Below are positions 32,091-41,101 of a stretch of DNA of 64,000 nucleotides, piece after piece; position 1 is the first letter of the stretch; every line of letters starts with the position of its first letter. The DNA is from Bradyrhizobium valentinum (GTDB taxonomy: Bacteria > Pseudomonadota > Alphaproteobacteria > Rhizobiales > Xanthobacteraceae), in contig NZ_LLXX01000101.1 in the NCBI RefSeq assembly GCF_001440405.1, positions 1 to 64,000 on the forward strand. Direction: 5' to 3'. The notes under the pieces are model-generated. The model did not search any database. It saw only the letters and a program-made list of their open reading frames with translations, and was not told the origin of the DNA. Both the position numbers and the translations under genes were made by a program.

Positions 32091-32456
32091 TCAGTCGAAT
32101 CGCGCCGTTGCAGTCTTGCCGTCGGGCGCTGTGAGCTGAACCGCACCCTTGGGCCTGGCCGGTAGGGCCATTATCGCTGTTCCGCTCAGGTTGTTCTTTT
32201 CCGAAGGCGCGAGCGTGATGCGTTCGGCCTTTCCCCCAAGATTGAAAATGGCAACGCCTTTGAAACCCTTCGGGTCAACCGGCTTGTCGTTTTCGCCTAT
32301 GAGGAAGATTTCAATCGTCTTGTCCTTTGCGACGAGTTCCACATGATATGGACCGGCTTCGGCGAGGCGTCCGCCATGGGATGCTTTCGGCTCGTGTGCG
32401 TAGGCTGGCAGGCCGGCCAGCAGGGCAATGCCAAGAGTGAGATATCTGAACTTCAT
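32091..32456 (-). CDS. Periplasmic protein of the metal efflux operon
   Basis: A signal peptide, MKFRYLTLGIALLAGLPAYA, is followed by HEPKASHGGRLAEAGPYHVE and LVAKDKTIEIFLIGENDKPV, with more beta strands to the end. The two His near the mature N-terminus could bind metal. The fold looks like a small copper-chaperone-like beta sandwich, but no established motif is present. It is the last gene of the operon, 28 bases after the RND pump. Confidence 0.6.
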   Translation of the reverse strand: MKFRYLTLGIALLAGLPAYAHEPKASHGGRLAEAGPYHVELVAKDKTIEIFLIGENDKPVDPKGFKGVAIFNLGGKAERITLAPSEKNNLSGTAIMALPARPKGAVQLTAPDGKTATARFD

Positions 32457-32484
32457 GCGCGATCTCCTTTCAAGACGTGAGCGT

Positions 32485-35400
32485 TCAATAGGAATGTGAA
32501 GCGGCATGCTTCCCGAGAGACTCGTCGGACTGCCGTTGCATGAGCCGCATCAGCGGCTTTCTGCCGAACATGAGAAACAGCACGGGCGTAATCAGCGCAT
32601 CGAGCAAGGTCGCGCTGACAAGCCCGCCAAAGATCGTCACCGCGACGGGATGCAGGATTTCCTTGCCGGGCTCGTCCGCCGCGACAAGCAGCGGCAGCAG
32701 CGCAAGCCCCGCGCACAGCGCGGTCATCAGCACCGGCGTCATGCGCTCGAGGCTTCCGCGGATCACAAGCTCCGGCCCGAACGGGAGTCCCTCCTGCAAA
32801 GCAAGGTTGATGTAGTGGCTTATCTTAAGAATGCCGTTGCGTGTCGCGATCCCCGCCAGCGTGATGAATCCAACCATGCTGGCGACAGATAGCGGCTGGT
32901 CGGCCAGCGCCAGCGCCGCGACCGAACCGACCAGCGCGAGCGGCACCCCGCCCATGATGATCAAGGCCAGCACGGTGGAGCGGTAGCGGCTGTAGAGGAT
33001 CGCAAAGATCAGCGCGAGCGAAACGGCCGAGAGGATACCGATTTTGCGGCTGGCCTCCTCCTGGGCCTGGAATGTGCCTTCAAGGTTCGTGGTGACGCCC
33101 TGCGGCAGGCTCGCCGTCTGCAACTCGACGCGAATACGACGCACGATCTCGGCCATGTCGGTCTTGCCGTCCGAGTTGGCGAGTATGACGATGCGTCTGC
33201 GGCCGTTCTCTCTGAGAATTTGATTTGGCCCATCGGTCTCCTTCACGTCCGCGATCTGGCGCGCCGGTATCCACCCCGATGGGGTCTTGATCAACAGGTC
33301 GCCGAGCTTCTCTGTGGTGCGCAGCCGGTCGGGTAGCCGCATGACGACGTCGTAGCGCTTATAGCCATCAACCACGCGCGAGATGACGCGTCCGCTCGAC
33401 AGGCGCGATAACTGCTCGGTCACGGCGCCCGGCTGCACGCCGTACAGAGCGGCCCGCGTGTAATCGACACGAATTTCGAGTTGCGGGATACGAACCTGCT
33501 TTTCGACCTGCAGGTCCTGGATGCCTTCGATCTTCGCAAGCCGCAGACGGAGTTCTTCCGCGCTGTTTCGTAGCGTGTCGAGGTCGTCGCCGAAAAGCTT
33601 CAGGGCGAGTTCGGCGCGGACACCCGAGAGCAGATGGTCGAGCCTGTGCGATATCGGCTGCCCGACATTGACCGAGAGCGGCAGCACCGAAAGCCGGGAG
33701 CGTATGTCCGCGACGATCTCGGGCTTCGACCGCTGCGAGGGCTTGAGATCGACTTCGAGATCGGATGAATGGACGCCTTCCGCGTGCTCGTCAAGTTCTG
33801 CGCGCCCTGTGCGCCTCCCGACGCTGATCACCTCCGGCACGTCGAGCAGAAGGCGTTCAGCGATCGACCCGACACGGGTCGATTCGGAAAGTGAAACGCC
33901 GGGGTTGAACGCAATATTGATTGTGAATGTGCCTTCGTTGAAGGCTGGAAGGAACGCACGCTTCAAGCTGAGTGCGCCGGCGCCGGAGCCCAGCACCGCC
34001 AGCGCCGTGACGCCGAGCAGCAATCCCCTGTGAGCGAAAGCAAACCCGAGCGCCGCATGGTTCGCAGACTTGAGCTTGCGGACGAGCCAGCTCTCCCGTT
34101 GCGCGAGGCGCTTCATCCCCGGCAGCAGGTAATAGGCCATCACGGGCGTGAGGGTGATCGACACCAGCAGGCTCGCGAGGATCGAGATGATGTAGGCGTG
34201 GCCGAGCGGCGCGAACAGCCGCCCCTCGATGCCCGAAAGCGCAAACAGCGGCACGAACACGAGGACGATGATCATTGTGGCGTAGACTATGCCCGATCGC
34301 ACTTCGTTGGATGCCGAAACCACCACGTCGAACACGGAGCGGGGATTGCCTTGCTCTCGGTTCTCGCGCAGCCGGCGGAAGATGTTCTCGACATCGACAA
34401 CGGCATCATCGACCAGTTCGCCGATGGCGATCGCAATGCCGCCCAGGGTCATGGTATTGATCGACAGGCCAAGCAGCTTGAAGATGATGGCCGTGGTCAG
34501 GATCGAGACCGGAATAGCCGTTAGCGAAATGGCCGTCGTGCGCCAGTTGAGAAGAAACGCGAACAGGATGACGGCTACGACAAGGGCGGCTTCGAGCAAC
34601 ACCCGCTCGACGTTCTGAATCGAGTTTTCGATGAAACTCGCCTGTCTGAATATGATTTCGTTGGCTTTTACGCCGGACGGCAGGCTGGGCTCCAGCTCCG
34701 CCAGCACCTGCGTGATCTGTTGCGTCAGCCGCACCGTATCGACATTGGGCTGCTTCTCGACCGAGACGACCACGGCAGGCTTGCTCATATAGCCCGCATC
34801 GCCGCGCTTGACCTTTGGCGCAAAGTCGACGTTCGCTACCTGCCGCAGCAGGATAGGGCGCCCTTCGGTGGTGGTAACGACGATGTTGCGCAGGTCTTCC
34901 AGGCTCGTGGTGCGCCCGATATTGCGGATCAGATATTCGCGGGCGTTCTGGTCGGTGAATCCGCCGCCGGTATTGGTGCCGAACTGCCGGAGCGCTAACT
35001 CGACCTGCTCATAGCTCACGCCGAGCGCGCGCAACGCGGAAGGCAGCGGCGCAATCCGGTACTGACGGACCTCGCCGCCGATCGGGATCACCTGCGCAAC
35101 GCCGGGGATCGCGAGCAGCCGGGGCCTGATCGTGAAATCGGCGATCTCGCGCACCTCCATCGGCGATGCCGTCTTCGACGTCACCGCGATCAGGAGAATC
35201 TGACCCATGATCGAACTGATGGGGCCGATTTGCGGAGTGACATTCAGGGGGAGCTGGCCCTGCACTTGCGCGAGACGCTCCGCGACCAGTTGACGGTTAC
35301 GGAAGATATCGGTTCCCCACTCGAACTCCACGTAGACGATCGAAAGCCCGATGCCCGAGACCGATCGTACCCGGCTGACGCCCGGCACGCCGTTCATCTG

Positions 35401-35613
35401 AGTCTCGATCGGGAAGCTGACGAGCTGTTCGACCTCCGGAGGGGCGTACCCTTCCGATTCCGTCATGATGGTAACGGTCGGACGGTTGAGGTCCGGGAAC
35501 ACATCGACGGGCAATTGCCGCGCGGTATAGGCACCCAGAAGAATAAGGACGCCCGCCATCGCAAGAACAAAAAGGCGATTGCGGAGCGAGGCGCTGACCA
35601 GGAATGTGAACAT
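32485..35613 (-). CDS. Heavy-metal efflux RND permease (CusA/CzcA family)
   Basis: The inner-membrane proton-driven pump exports metal ions through a tripartite complex. The 1042 residues show the RND plan: TM1 [19 protein letters not shown], a first periplasmic domain opening [16 protein letters not shown], and the TM4 motif [16 protein letters not shown] (about 391-408) with acidic proton-relay residues. A second periplasmic loop follows after [15 protein letters not shown], then TM8-12 ending near LMFGRKPLM. The ELVDDAVV signature differs from the DFGxxxDGAVV of CzcA, so the metal cannot be inferred reliably. It sits between its adaptor (upstream) and a small periplasmic protein. Confidence 0.9.
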   Translation of the reverse strand: MFTFLVSASLRNRLFVLAMAGVLILLGAYTARQLPVDVFPDLNRPTVTIMTESEGYAPPEVEQLVSFPIETQMNGVPGVSRVRSVSGIGLSIVYVEFEWGTDIFRNRQLVAERLAQVQGQLPLNVTPQIGPISSIMGQILLIAVTSKTASPMEVREIADFTIRPRLLAIPGVAQVIPIGGEVRQYRIAPLPSALRALGVSYEQVELALRQFGTNTGGGFTDQNAREYLIRNIGRTTSLEDLRNIVVTTTEGRPILLRQVANVDFAPKVKRGDAGYMSKPAVVVSVEKQPNVDTVRLTQQITQVLAELEPSLPSGVKANEIIFRQASFIENSIQNVERVLLEAALVVAVILFAFLLNWRTTAISLTAIPVSILTTAIIFKLLGLSINTMTLGGIAIAIGELVDDAVVDVENIFRRLRENREQGNPRSVFDVVVSASNEVRSGIVYATMIIVLVFVPLFALSGIEGRLFAPLGHAYIISILASLLVSITLTPVMAYYLLPGMKRLAQRESWLVRKLKSANHAALGFAFAHRGLLLGVTALAVLGSGAGALSLKRAFLPAFNEGTFTINIAFNPGVSLSESTRVGSIAERLLLDVPEVISVGRRTGRAELDEHAEGVHSSDLEVDLKPSQRSKPEIVADIRSRLSVLPLSVNVGQPISHRLDHLLSGVRAELALKLFGDDLDTLRNSAEELRLRLAKIEGIQDLQVEKQVRIPQLEIRVDYTRAALYGVQPGAVTEQLSRLSSGRVISRVVDGYKRYDVVMRLPDRLRTTEKLGDLLIKTPSGWIPARQIADVKETDGPNQILRENGRRRIVILANSDGKTDMAEIVRRIRVELQTASLPQGVTTNLEGTFQAQEEASRKIGILSAVSLALIFAILYSRYRSTVLALIIMGGVPLALVGSVAALALADQPLSVASMVGFITLAGIATRNGILKISHYINLALQEGLPFGPELVIRGSLERMTPVLMTALCAGLALLPLLVAADEPGKEILHPVAVTIFGGLVSATLLDALITPVLFLMFGRKPLMRLMQRQSDESLGKHAASHSY

Positions 35614-35625
35614 GCGCGTGCCTCC

Positions 35626-37284
35626 TCAGCGGACGTGATCGAGAAGGTCCGCGCCTTGCGACACGATCCGCTTGCCTGGTGAGAAACCGGACACAATCAG
35701 CACACGATCGCCGTCGAGAGGCTCCGTGCGCACGCTCCTTGCCATGAACCGCTCGGGGGCGACGTGCTCGTACACAAAATCCTGGCCGTTCGACCCGCGC
35801 ACGACGCTGCCTCGCGGTACCGCAAGGCCTTCCTTCGTCTCGTCGGTGGTGACCAGCACGGTCAGGAACTGGCCGGCCCTCAGCCCCGCCGTTTCGCCCG
35901 TCACGGCAAAATGCACCGGCACCGACTGGCTGCGATCGGCGAAGCCGGTGCCCTGATAGACAAGGTCGTAATTCCTGCCCGTATATGTCGACGCGCGCGC
36001 GCCGCGGGACGGTTCGAGGCTCTCGAAGCTCAGCGCCTCGACCCACAGCCGCGAGGGATCGATGATGTTGAAGACGACAGAGCTCGGCTGGACGATTTGG
36101 CCTGCCACGGCTGTGCCTTCCGCGATGACGCCCGCAACCGGGGCGATCAGCGGTTCGGGTTCGCGCCGCGATTTTTCAATCGATGCGCGCCGCTCGCGAA
36201 GCCCTTCCAGCTCCAACCGTGTATCTTCGAGTTGGGTTCGGGATATGGCGCCCGATGGCGCGAGTTGCTCGTAACGCGCGAACCTGCGTTCCACAATCGA
36301 GATTTGCTGATCGAGCTCGCCCTGGCGCTGCCGCATGTCGGAAACATCGATCGCCTGAATGGGAGGCGTGACATAGCCCAGGATGTCGCCTTGTTTCACC
36401 CGTGTGCCGAGCCGGGGAAAACCCGCCGCCGGCGCGGAAAGCCGGCCGCCCACGGCTGACTGCACATACCCGCTGGCGTTGGGATCGGGAATGATTCTGC
36501 CTGGAAGTTCGGTGACCTTTCTGTGCTTTGCCTGTTCGGCGACCAGCGTCCGCAGCGCAAATATCCGCTGCACCGTCTTGGGCACGAACACCGCTCCATC
36601 CGGCAGGCGCTGGGCGCGTTCCCCTGAACCGACGCTGATCGCGACCTGCGCCTTGTCTTCCTCATGGCCGTGGCCTTCATGCGCATTCGTCCCGCGGACG
36701 CCCGCGAACGCGGCGAGGATGACGACAATGGCCGCCGCTCGTCGCCCGCGGAGCGCGAGGGCCGTTAGCAGCGCCCCCGCCAGCAGGCCGCCCAGCGCGA
36801 GAAGAACCGAATTCCTGCCGATGCGTTCACCATGAGCCGCGTCCCCTTGTACCTCGCTTTGCGCCGGCTCACGCGCAGTCTGAATCGTCATCGGCAAGAT
36901 GTCGGTGGCGTCTCCCGCTGTAACGGTGAAAATGAGGTCGGTACGTCCGTTTTTTGCCAGCCACGGCGCCGGCAGCCGGTATGTGCCGTCGGTATTCTCG
37001 GTAGCCCTTACGGAGCCGCCCGGCGTTTCAACTTCAAGTACGGCGCCGGTCACCGGCTCGTTCGTGGCGAACCGGTCGAGATGGATCTCAAGGTGGTCTC
37101 CGCGGGCGACGGCAACGATTTCGAACGCGTCGGAATCGGCCTCGCCGCGTGGCAACGCGCCTGCCGAGACGGCAGGTTGTTCGCCGTGGTCATGACCCTC
37201 GTGGGCGGAAGCGGGAGCAATCGCAGCGCAAAGAGCTGCGATTGCCGCGAGAGCGCACAGGGCGCGCCCGAAATGGGAAAGCAT
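35626..37284 (-). CDS. HlyD/CusB-family membrane-fusion adaptor with His-rich segments
   Basis: Periplasmic adaptor of the RND pump. A signal peptide (about 1-28) is followed by HEGHDHGEQP, a beta domain and a transmembrane stretch (VLLALGGLLAGALLTALALR). A second His cluster, AHEGHGHEED, comes next. The canonical adaptor domains are then present: barrel and lipoyl halves around GRIIPDPNASGYVQSAVGGR, GDILGYVTPPIQ, a coiled-coil hairpin (QGELDQQISIVERRFARYEQ), and EPLIAPVAGVIAEGTAVAGQ. The N-terminal extension of about 200 residues before the adaptor proper is unusual and probably a metal-binding domain fused to the front. Length 552, against about 400 for CusB. Confidence 0.85.
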   Translation of the reverse strand: MLSHFGRALCALAAIAALCAAIAPASAHEGHDHGEQPAVSAGALPRGEADSDAFEIVAVARGDHLEIHLDRFATNEPVTGAVLEVETPGGSVRATENTDGTYRLPAPWLAKNGRTDLIFTVTAGDATDILPMTIQTAREPAQSEVQGDAAHGERIGRNSVLLALGGLLAGALLTALALRGRRAAAIVVILAAFAGVRGTNAHEGHGHEEDKAQVAISVGSGERAQRLPDGAVFVPKTVQRIFALRTLVAEQAKHRKVTELPGRIIPDPNASGYVQSAVGGRLSAPAAGFPRLGTRVKQGDILGYVTPPIQAIDVSDMRQRQGELDQQISIVERRFARYEQLAPSGAISRTQLEDTRLELEGLRERRASIEKSRREPEPLIAPVAGVIAEGTAVAGQIVQPSSVVFNIIDPSRLWVEALSFESLEPSRGARASTYTGRNYDLVYQGTGFADRSQSVPVHFAVTGETAGLRAGQFLTVLVTTDETKEGLAVPRGSVVRGSNGQDFVYEHVAPERFMARSVRTEPLDGDRVLIVSGFSPGKRIVSQGADLLDHVR

Positions 37285-37361
37285 ACCAAAAATCCTTCAG
37301 TCTGAATGACCGTCAGTTGCGGGCCGTAGCGCCGGCCGCGCACATTCACTGATCGCTGCGT

Positions 37362-37772
37362 TCAGATGAAGTATTTGGGAGGGCGCCTGAGGGACTCAGG
37401 CGCGCGATCTGGCCTTATCTGGGACGGGACAAACGCAACACGCGTTGCCGATCGGGACAACGGGACAAGTTGCACGAAAGTCGGCAACCCGGCCGCACAG
37501 CAAGCGGCGCATGTGAACGTGCAGCAGGCGCCGACGCAATTGCGGTCCGAAGAGACGGGCGTCTCGGTTTGTCCCCGCTGAGCCTGTTGCAAGACTGCGG
37601 GCGTCGCCGACCGATCGGATTGATCAAAGGTAGCTTGACCATGGCCGCCGTGGACGTGAGCGGCAGCATGATGCTCATGGCCGGCATGGGCTTGGGCAAC
37701 GGAAGGCGCGAGTGAAAGCACGATCAGGACGATCGCGGCTCCCAGAGCACACATAATTCGTTGCTTCAGCAT
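37362..37772 (-). CDS. Exported His/Cys-rich protein of the metal operon
   Basis: Start at 37772 gives a signal peptide (MLKQRIMCALGAAIVLIVLS, cleavage near AQA-HA). The mature chain has AHAGHEHHAAAHVHGGHG and later CVGACCTFTCAACCAAG, so two strong metal-ligand clusters. It is 136 residues, first gene of the efflux operon, 77 bases upstream of the adaptor. It likely buffers or delivers the exported metal, copper or zinc by ligand type. No established family name. Confidence 0.65.
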   Translation of the reverse strand: MLKQRIMCALGAAIVLIVLSLAPSVAQAHAGHEHHAAAHVHGGHGQATFDQSDRSATPAVLQQAQRGQTETPVSSDRNCVGACCTFTCAACCAAGLPTFVQLVPLSRSATRVAFVPSQIRPDRAPESLRRPPKYFI

Positions 37773-37784
37773 GACCGTCCGATT

Positions 37785-37800
37785 GTAGCACAAGTGCTGC
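37785..37800 (-). promoter_or_regulatory. Inverted repeat at the metal operon promoter
   Basis: GTAGCAC-AA-GTGCTGC is a near-perfect palindrome (one mismatch per arm pair) lying 12 bases before the ATG at 37772. The position suits an operator read by a metal-responsive repressor or MerR-type activator. No regulator gene lies next to it. Confidence 0.45.
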
Positions 37801-38065
37801 ACTAGATATCGCCCGGGAACCGCGAATTCAAGACCGGAACGCGGCGGTGCCGGCATGGTTATCGCCGCGTTATTGCGGCAGATGCCCGCCCTCGCGCTTG
37901 CTCCTCGATCTCTCTTGCCAAAGGCCATCAAAGCCTTGTCTGGCCGTCTCGCCGATGATGTGTGTCCCGAGACCCCATCCCCCTTTTTGGCTTTCATGTC
38001 CCGGTGGCCGGGAGCTTCGGAACTCCGGCGGCCGCCCGGAATTATCGCGGGATCAGGAGGCTGGG

Positions 38066-38263
38066 ATGCATACGCAGATCAACATCTTCGACAAGCCCAT
38101 CGAGCGCATCAGGAAAACGTGCCAGCTCATGGGCCTCGATGCCGACTTCGACCGCAAGCTGCCGGAACTGGAAACCTATCTGGAAGAGCTCGTGGCCAAC
38201 GGGGAAACCAGCGAGGAACGGCTGACCCTGAGCGGCCTGACCTTCGTCAAGCAGGGGCGATAG
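38066..38263 (+). CDS. Short hypothetical protein (65 aa)
   Basis: ATG follows AGGAGG by five to six bases. MHTQINIFDKPIERIRKTCQ, LMGLDADFDRKLPELETYLE, ELVANGETSEERLTLSGLTF is a compact helical protein of a Bradyrhizobium hypothetical family. The longer open frame upstream has no family features, so I took the internal start. Role unknown. Confidence 0.65.
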   Translation: MHTQINIFDKPIERIRKTCQLMGLDADFDRKLPELETYLEELVANGETSEERLTLSGLTFVKQGR

Positions 38264-38294
38264 GGGATTGTGTGAAGGCGCGGCTACTACGGCG

Positions 38295-38531
38295 TCAGGA
38301 AATTTCATCCGGAAGCTTCCAGTCCGGATCCGGCGCGCAACGTTCTTCCCTGATTTCCTTGACGTGATAGTGGGCGGGCAGAACCTGTCCGCCTGCTTCG
38401 TCGGCAACGGGAATATCGGAAATCAGCCGGGAGTCGAGAGCTTGCTTCCAGACATCCGCCTCAGTCGGCAGGCCAGGGCCGATCTGCCTGTCGCGATTGA
38501 AAAGCGCGTAGGGCACGAACCCCTCCCACAT
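38295..38531 (-). CDS. Short hypothetical protein (78 aa)
   Basis: FVPYALFNRDRQIGPGLPTE, ADVWKQALDSRLISDIPVAD, EAGGQVLPAHYHVKEIREER and PDPDWKLPDEIS match a small rhizobial family (FVPYALFD..RQIG.GFPTE..VW..AL). It is soluble, of alpha/beta character, with no catalytic motif. A bidirectional terminator hairpin lies immediately upstream, so it needs its own promoter or read-through. Confidence 0.6.
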   Translation of the reverse strand: MWEGFVPYALFNRDRQIGPGLPTEADVWKQALDSRLISDIPVADEAGGQVLPAHYHVKEIREERCAPDPDWKLPDEIS

Positions 38532-38532
38532 T

Positions 38533-38572
38533 AAAACCCCGCCAGCTATCGCAATAACTGACGGGGCTTTTG
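38533..38572. terminator. Bidirectional terminator-like hairpin
   Basis: AAAACCCCGCCAG and CTGACGGGGCTTTT can pair with one bulge. A T run lies after the stem on both strands. On the minus strand it would end transcripts from the gene at 38707. Confidence 0.6.
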
Positions 38573-38706
38573 AGCTGATATTTCTGGTTGGATTTCTCCT
38601 TCCTGATCTACCCGCTCACACCTGCAACGCGGGAGCAGCGATCTCGTTCCTGGCTTTCCGGCTCAGGGATGAAAAAATACGACAGAATCTATCGTGGACT
38701 CTACGT

Positions 38707-39177
38707 TCAGTCGGTACTGCCCGTCCGCCGGTAGCGAAAATCGCAATGGCCGGCGCCCTGCATGATGGTCTGCGTGCGGGTTAACTTGACGTCGGGCCCA
38801 AATCCTTCGGCCGTATCGAAATCCGCCGAGCACACCAACAGGAACCCGAGCTCCGGCTCGCCCAGCTCCTTGTAGAACTCGGCGTAGCGGCATCGCGTGA
38901 CGTCGAAGGCGAAGACGTCCTGCGACTGGTCGATCACGTTGTAATGCAACGCATCGTCACGGGCATAGGTCGTGAACGCCGACGCGACAGCCTTGCCCAG
39001 ATTCTTCTCGTTTTTTGTCCGCCAGAACTGTTCGCCGAAGGCGCGGTAGAGATCACGCAGGGCCTTTCGGACGATACCGTTGGCGCGCTCCTCTCCCAGT
39101 TCCGCCTGCAGAGCCTTGACGAGAGGGACCAGAACCTGGGCCTGGATCTTGACTTGTTGGATGACGGGAATGCCCAC
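38707..39177 (-). CDS. L-2-amino-thiazoline-4-carboxylate hydrolase-family protein
   Basis: ATC hydrolase opens the thiazoline ring of ATC to give S- or N-carbamoyl cysteine in some pseudomonads. This 156-residue protein (GTG start behind GGAGG) has FAFDVTRCRYAEFYKELGEP, ELGFLLVCSADFDTAEGFGP and TQTIMQGAGHCDFRYRR, the Cys and His pattern of the ATC_hydrolase domain. The first 40 residues (IPVIQQVKIQAQVLVPLVKA) are helical. The family is broad, and ATC as substrate is unproven here. The gene stands alone. Confidence 0.65.
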   Translation of the reverse strand: MGIPVIQQVKIQAQVLVPLVKALQAELGEERANGIVRKALRDLYRAFGEQFWRTKNEKNLGKAVASAFTTYARDDALHYNVIDQSQDVFAFDVTRCRYAEFYKELGEPELGFLLVCSADFDTAEGFGPDVKLTRTQTIMQGAGHCDFRYRRTGSTD

Positions 39178-39308
39178 CGGCAGCCTCCACTCTTGTCTTG
39201 AGGTTAGAGAGATCGACGGGCTTCTGGGAGTCCGCCCCAATCGCGTGGAACTATTGCCATTTTTTCCTGCTCTGACGTCGCCTTCTTCAACTCTGGAGCC
39301 GGTGGGCT

Positions 39309-39572
39309 ATGCGCAAACTACTATTCGGAATCGCAGTCGCAATGCCAATTGCTTTTGTGTCCCCCGCGGCCACGGCGATGCCCGTAGGCCATGCGATGAT
39401 CCACGCTTCTCTGGTCAAGGCCGATCTGATTGAGGTAAAGGGCGGGCACGGCCGCGGGCACGGTTGGGGCCGCGGCCATGGCTATCGTCCGTTTGGCTGG
39501 AGCCGGGGCCGGAAGGTCGGCTGGCGGGGGGGTGGCTGCCCGCCCGGTCACTGGAAGAAGGGCTGGTGCTGA
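39309..39572 (+). CDS. Secreted Gly/His/Arg-rich small protein
   Basis: A signal peptide (MRKLLFGIAVAMPIAFVSPA, cleavage near ATA-MP) precedes a short helix and then GGHGRGHGWGRGHGYRPFG, a His/Gly/Arg stretch. It ends GCPPGHWKKGWC with two Cys that probably bond. Such peptides are recurrent in Bradyrhizobium, function unknown; metal or polyanion binding is possible. A relic of the same tail lies at 1300-1338. Confidence 0.65.
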   Translation: MRKLLFGIAVAMPIAFVSPAATAMPVGHAMIHASLVKADLIEVKGGHGRGHGWGRGHGYRPFGWSRGRKVGWRGGGCPPGHWKKGWC

Positions 39573-39620
39573 AACCGGACGGCCAGCCACTTCCCTCAGG
39601 GCGACTTCCCTCTAAGGCGA

Positions 39621-40373
39621 CTACAAGGCCCGTGCCGCGTTGCCCTTGAACAGGATTGGGCCGGTCGGTCGTCCGATGGGTGAGCCGCCTTCAGGCTCCA
39701 GCGTGATCTCGAACAGTTGGTCTTGCACGGTTTCCGGCAGCGACTCCAGGTCGAGTTGCAGCGTGCGCGACTGACCGGTGACGCCGATCGATTTCGGGCC
39801 GATCGCGCGATCCCACAAGGTCCAAACCTGCAGCGTGCGGCCGGCAGGAACCTCGATCGGCCGCAACGGTATCAGCTCGACCCGGCCGTTCGAAAACGCG
39901 TTGACGATGGCGCCGGCCTCTTTCGTCGTGTCGTTCACCAGCACGGCGACGTAAATCGGCTTGCGCTGGGCGAGCGCGATCATGTCATGACGGAGCTGGC
40001 GCGACGTCGCCAACGCGCCGATCATGATCGTCGCAAAAAACAGCGCGGCGACGGCGCCGCCGATACCGAGGCCGCGCCAGAACCGGATGTTGTCCCACAG
40101 TGTGGCGCCACGCAGCGCGGCGCGTGCGGAGGGCAGGGCGTCGATCGGCGCGATTTTGGTTGCATCCGCGATGCGCTGCCAAAGCGCCGGGCTCGGTGGG
40201 GTTTCCTCGGCCGAAAGATCGAGGTCCGCAAGCCGTTCCCGCCACGTGCCGACAGCCTGAGCAAACGATTGGTCAGTTGCGATGCGCCGTTCGGCGGCGG
40301 CGTGCTCCGCACCGTCCAGGAGGCCCATCACGTAATCGGCGGCCATGGCGTTATCGGCATCGTGCGGGTTCAT
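39621..40373 (-). CDS. Anti-sigma factor (RskA-like)
   Basis: Membrane-anchored anti-sigma factor that sequesters the ECF sigma encoded just upstream. MNPHDADNAMAADYVMGLLD and ERRIATDQSFAQAVGTWRER form the N-terminal sigma-binding domain (zinc-less ChrR/RskA type). One transmembrane helix, GIGGAVAALFFATIMIGALA, lies near residues 115-135. The periplasmic part has PIYVAVLVNDTTKEAGAIVN, VPAGRTLQVWTLWDRA and TLEPEGGSPIGRPTGPIL, the RskA domain signature. Its ATG overlaps the sigma stop (ATGA). Signal probably sensed in the periplasm. Confidence 0.85.
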   Translation of the reverse strand: MNPHDADNAMAADYVMGLLDGAEHAAAERRIATDQSFAQAVGTWRERLADLDLSAEETPPSPALWQRIADATKIAPIDALPSARAALRGATLWDNIRFWRGLGIGGAVAALFFATIMIGALATSRQLRHDMIALAQRKPIYVAVLVNDTTKEAGAIVNAFSNGRVELIPLRPIEVPAGRTLQVWTLWDRAIGPKSIGVTGQSRTLQLDLESLPETVQDQLFEITLEPEGGSPIGRPTGPILFKGNAARAL

Positions 40374-40948
40374 CCCATGCACTCCTGCAGCGCAAAGAGG
40401 CTGCGCCGTACCCAGCTTTTGACCGTGCCGAGCGGAACCTTGAGCCGTCCCGCCAATTCGCCGTGGCTCATGCCGTGAACATAGGCCAGCACCACAACGT
40501 CGCGGCGGGGACGGTCGATCTGCTCGAGGCACCGGCGCAGCGCGCTGGTCTCCGGCATCCGCGACAGGGTGGCCTCGCAGTCGACATCCTGGACGCTTTC
40601 ATCTGATGCTTCATAGCGGTGCTCATCGCGATGAATGCTGAGCGCGCGGTTGCGCACTACCGCATAGAGCCAGCCGCGGGCGCTGCCGCGGCGCGGATCG
40701 AAGCCGGCCGCGCCGCGCCAGATTCGGATAAAGGCGTCGTGCACCGCCTCTTCCGCAAGGTCCTGCCGAAACAGGATGCGGCGCGCGATGCCGACCATGC
40801 GCGGCGCCTCGCTGTCGTAGATCACGCGCAATGCGGTGCGGTCGCCGGCCGCGCAGCGCGCCAGGGCCGCGGCAAGCTGCGCCTCGCGCTCCTGATCGAA
40901 CAGGGCGGGAGCCTGCAGGTTGGCGGTGATGGTGCCATTTCCAGTCAT
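40370..40948 (-). CDS. RNA polymerase ECF sigma factor
   Basis: Start at 40948 (MTGNGTITANLQAP) gives 192 residues. Region 2 is ALRVIYDSEAPRMVGIARRI, then DLAEEAVHDAFIRIWRGAAG (core and -10 recognition). Region 4 is RRDVVVLAYVHGMSHGELAG, then RLKVPLGTVKSWVRRSLFAL (-35 HTH). An earlier ATG at 40990 is possible. It is coupled to the RskA-type anti-sigma downstream and divergent from the DUF4394 gene, which is probably in its regulon. Confidence 0.9.
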   Translation of the reverse strand: MTGNGTITANLQAPALFDQEREAQLAAALARCAAGDRTALRVIYDSEAPRMVGIARRILFRQDLAEEAVHDAFIRIWRGAAGFDPRRGSARGWLYAVVRNRALSIHRDEHRYEASDESVQDVDCEATLSRMPETSALRRCLEQIDRPRRDVVVLAYVHGMSHGELAGRLKVPLGTVKSWVRRSLFALQECMG

Positions 40949-41101
40949 GTCTATGCCCTTGCATAGTTGTTCTACCTTGAGATGCGGCATTTGGATGCAT
41001 GTGCCGAAAATTATTTTCAGTGTGCTGCATCCGTTTCGCCGCGCCGCCGGTACCCGCTGTGTTGGTCCCGAGAGGATCATAGCAACACAGGGAGCTCACC
41101 G

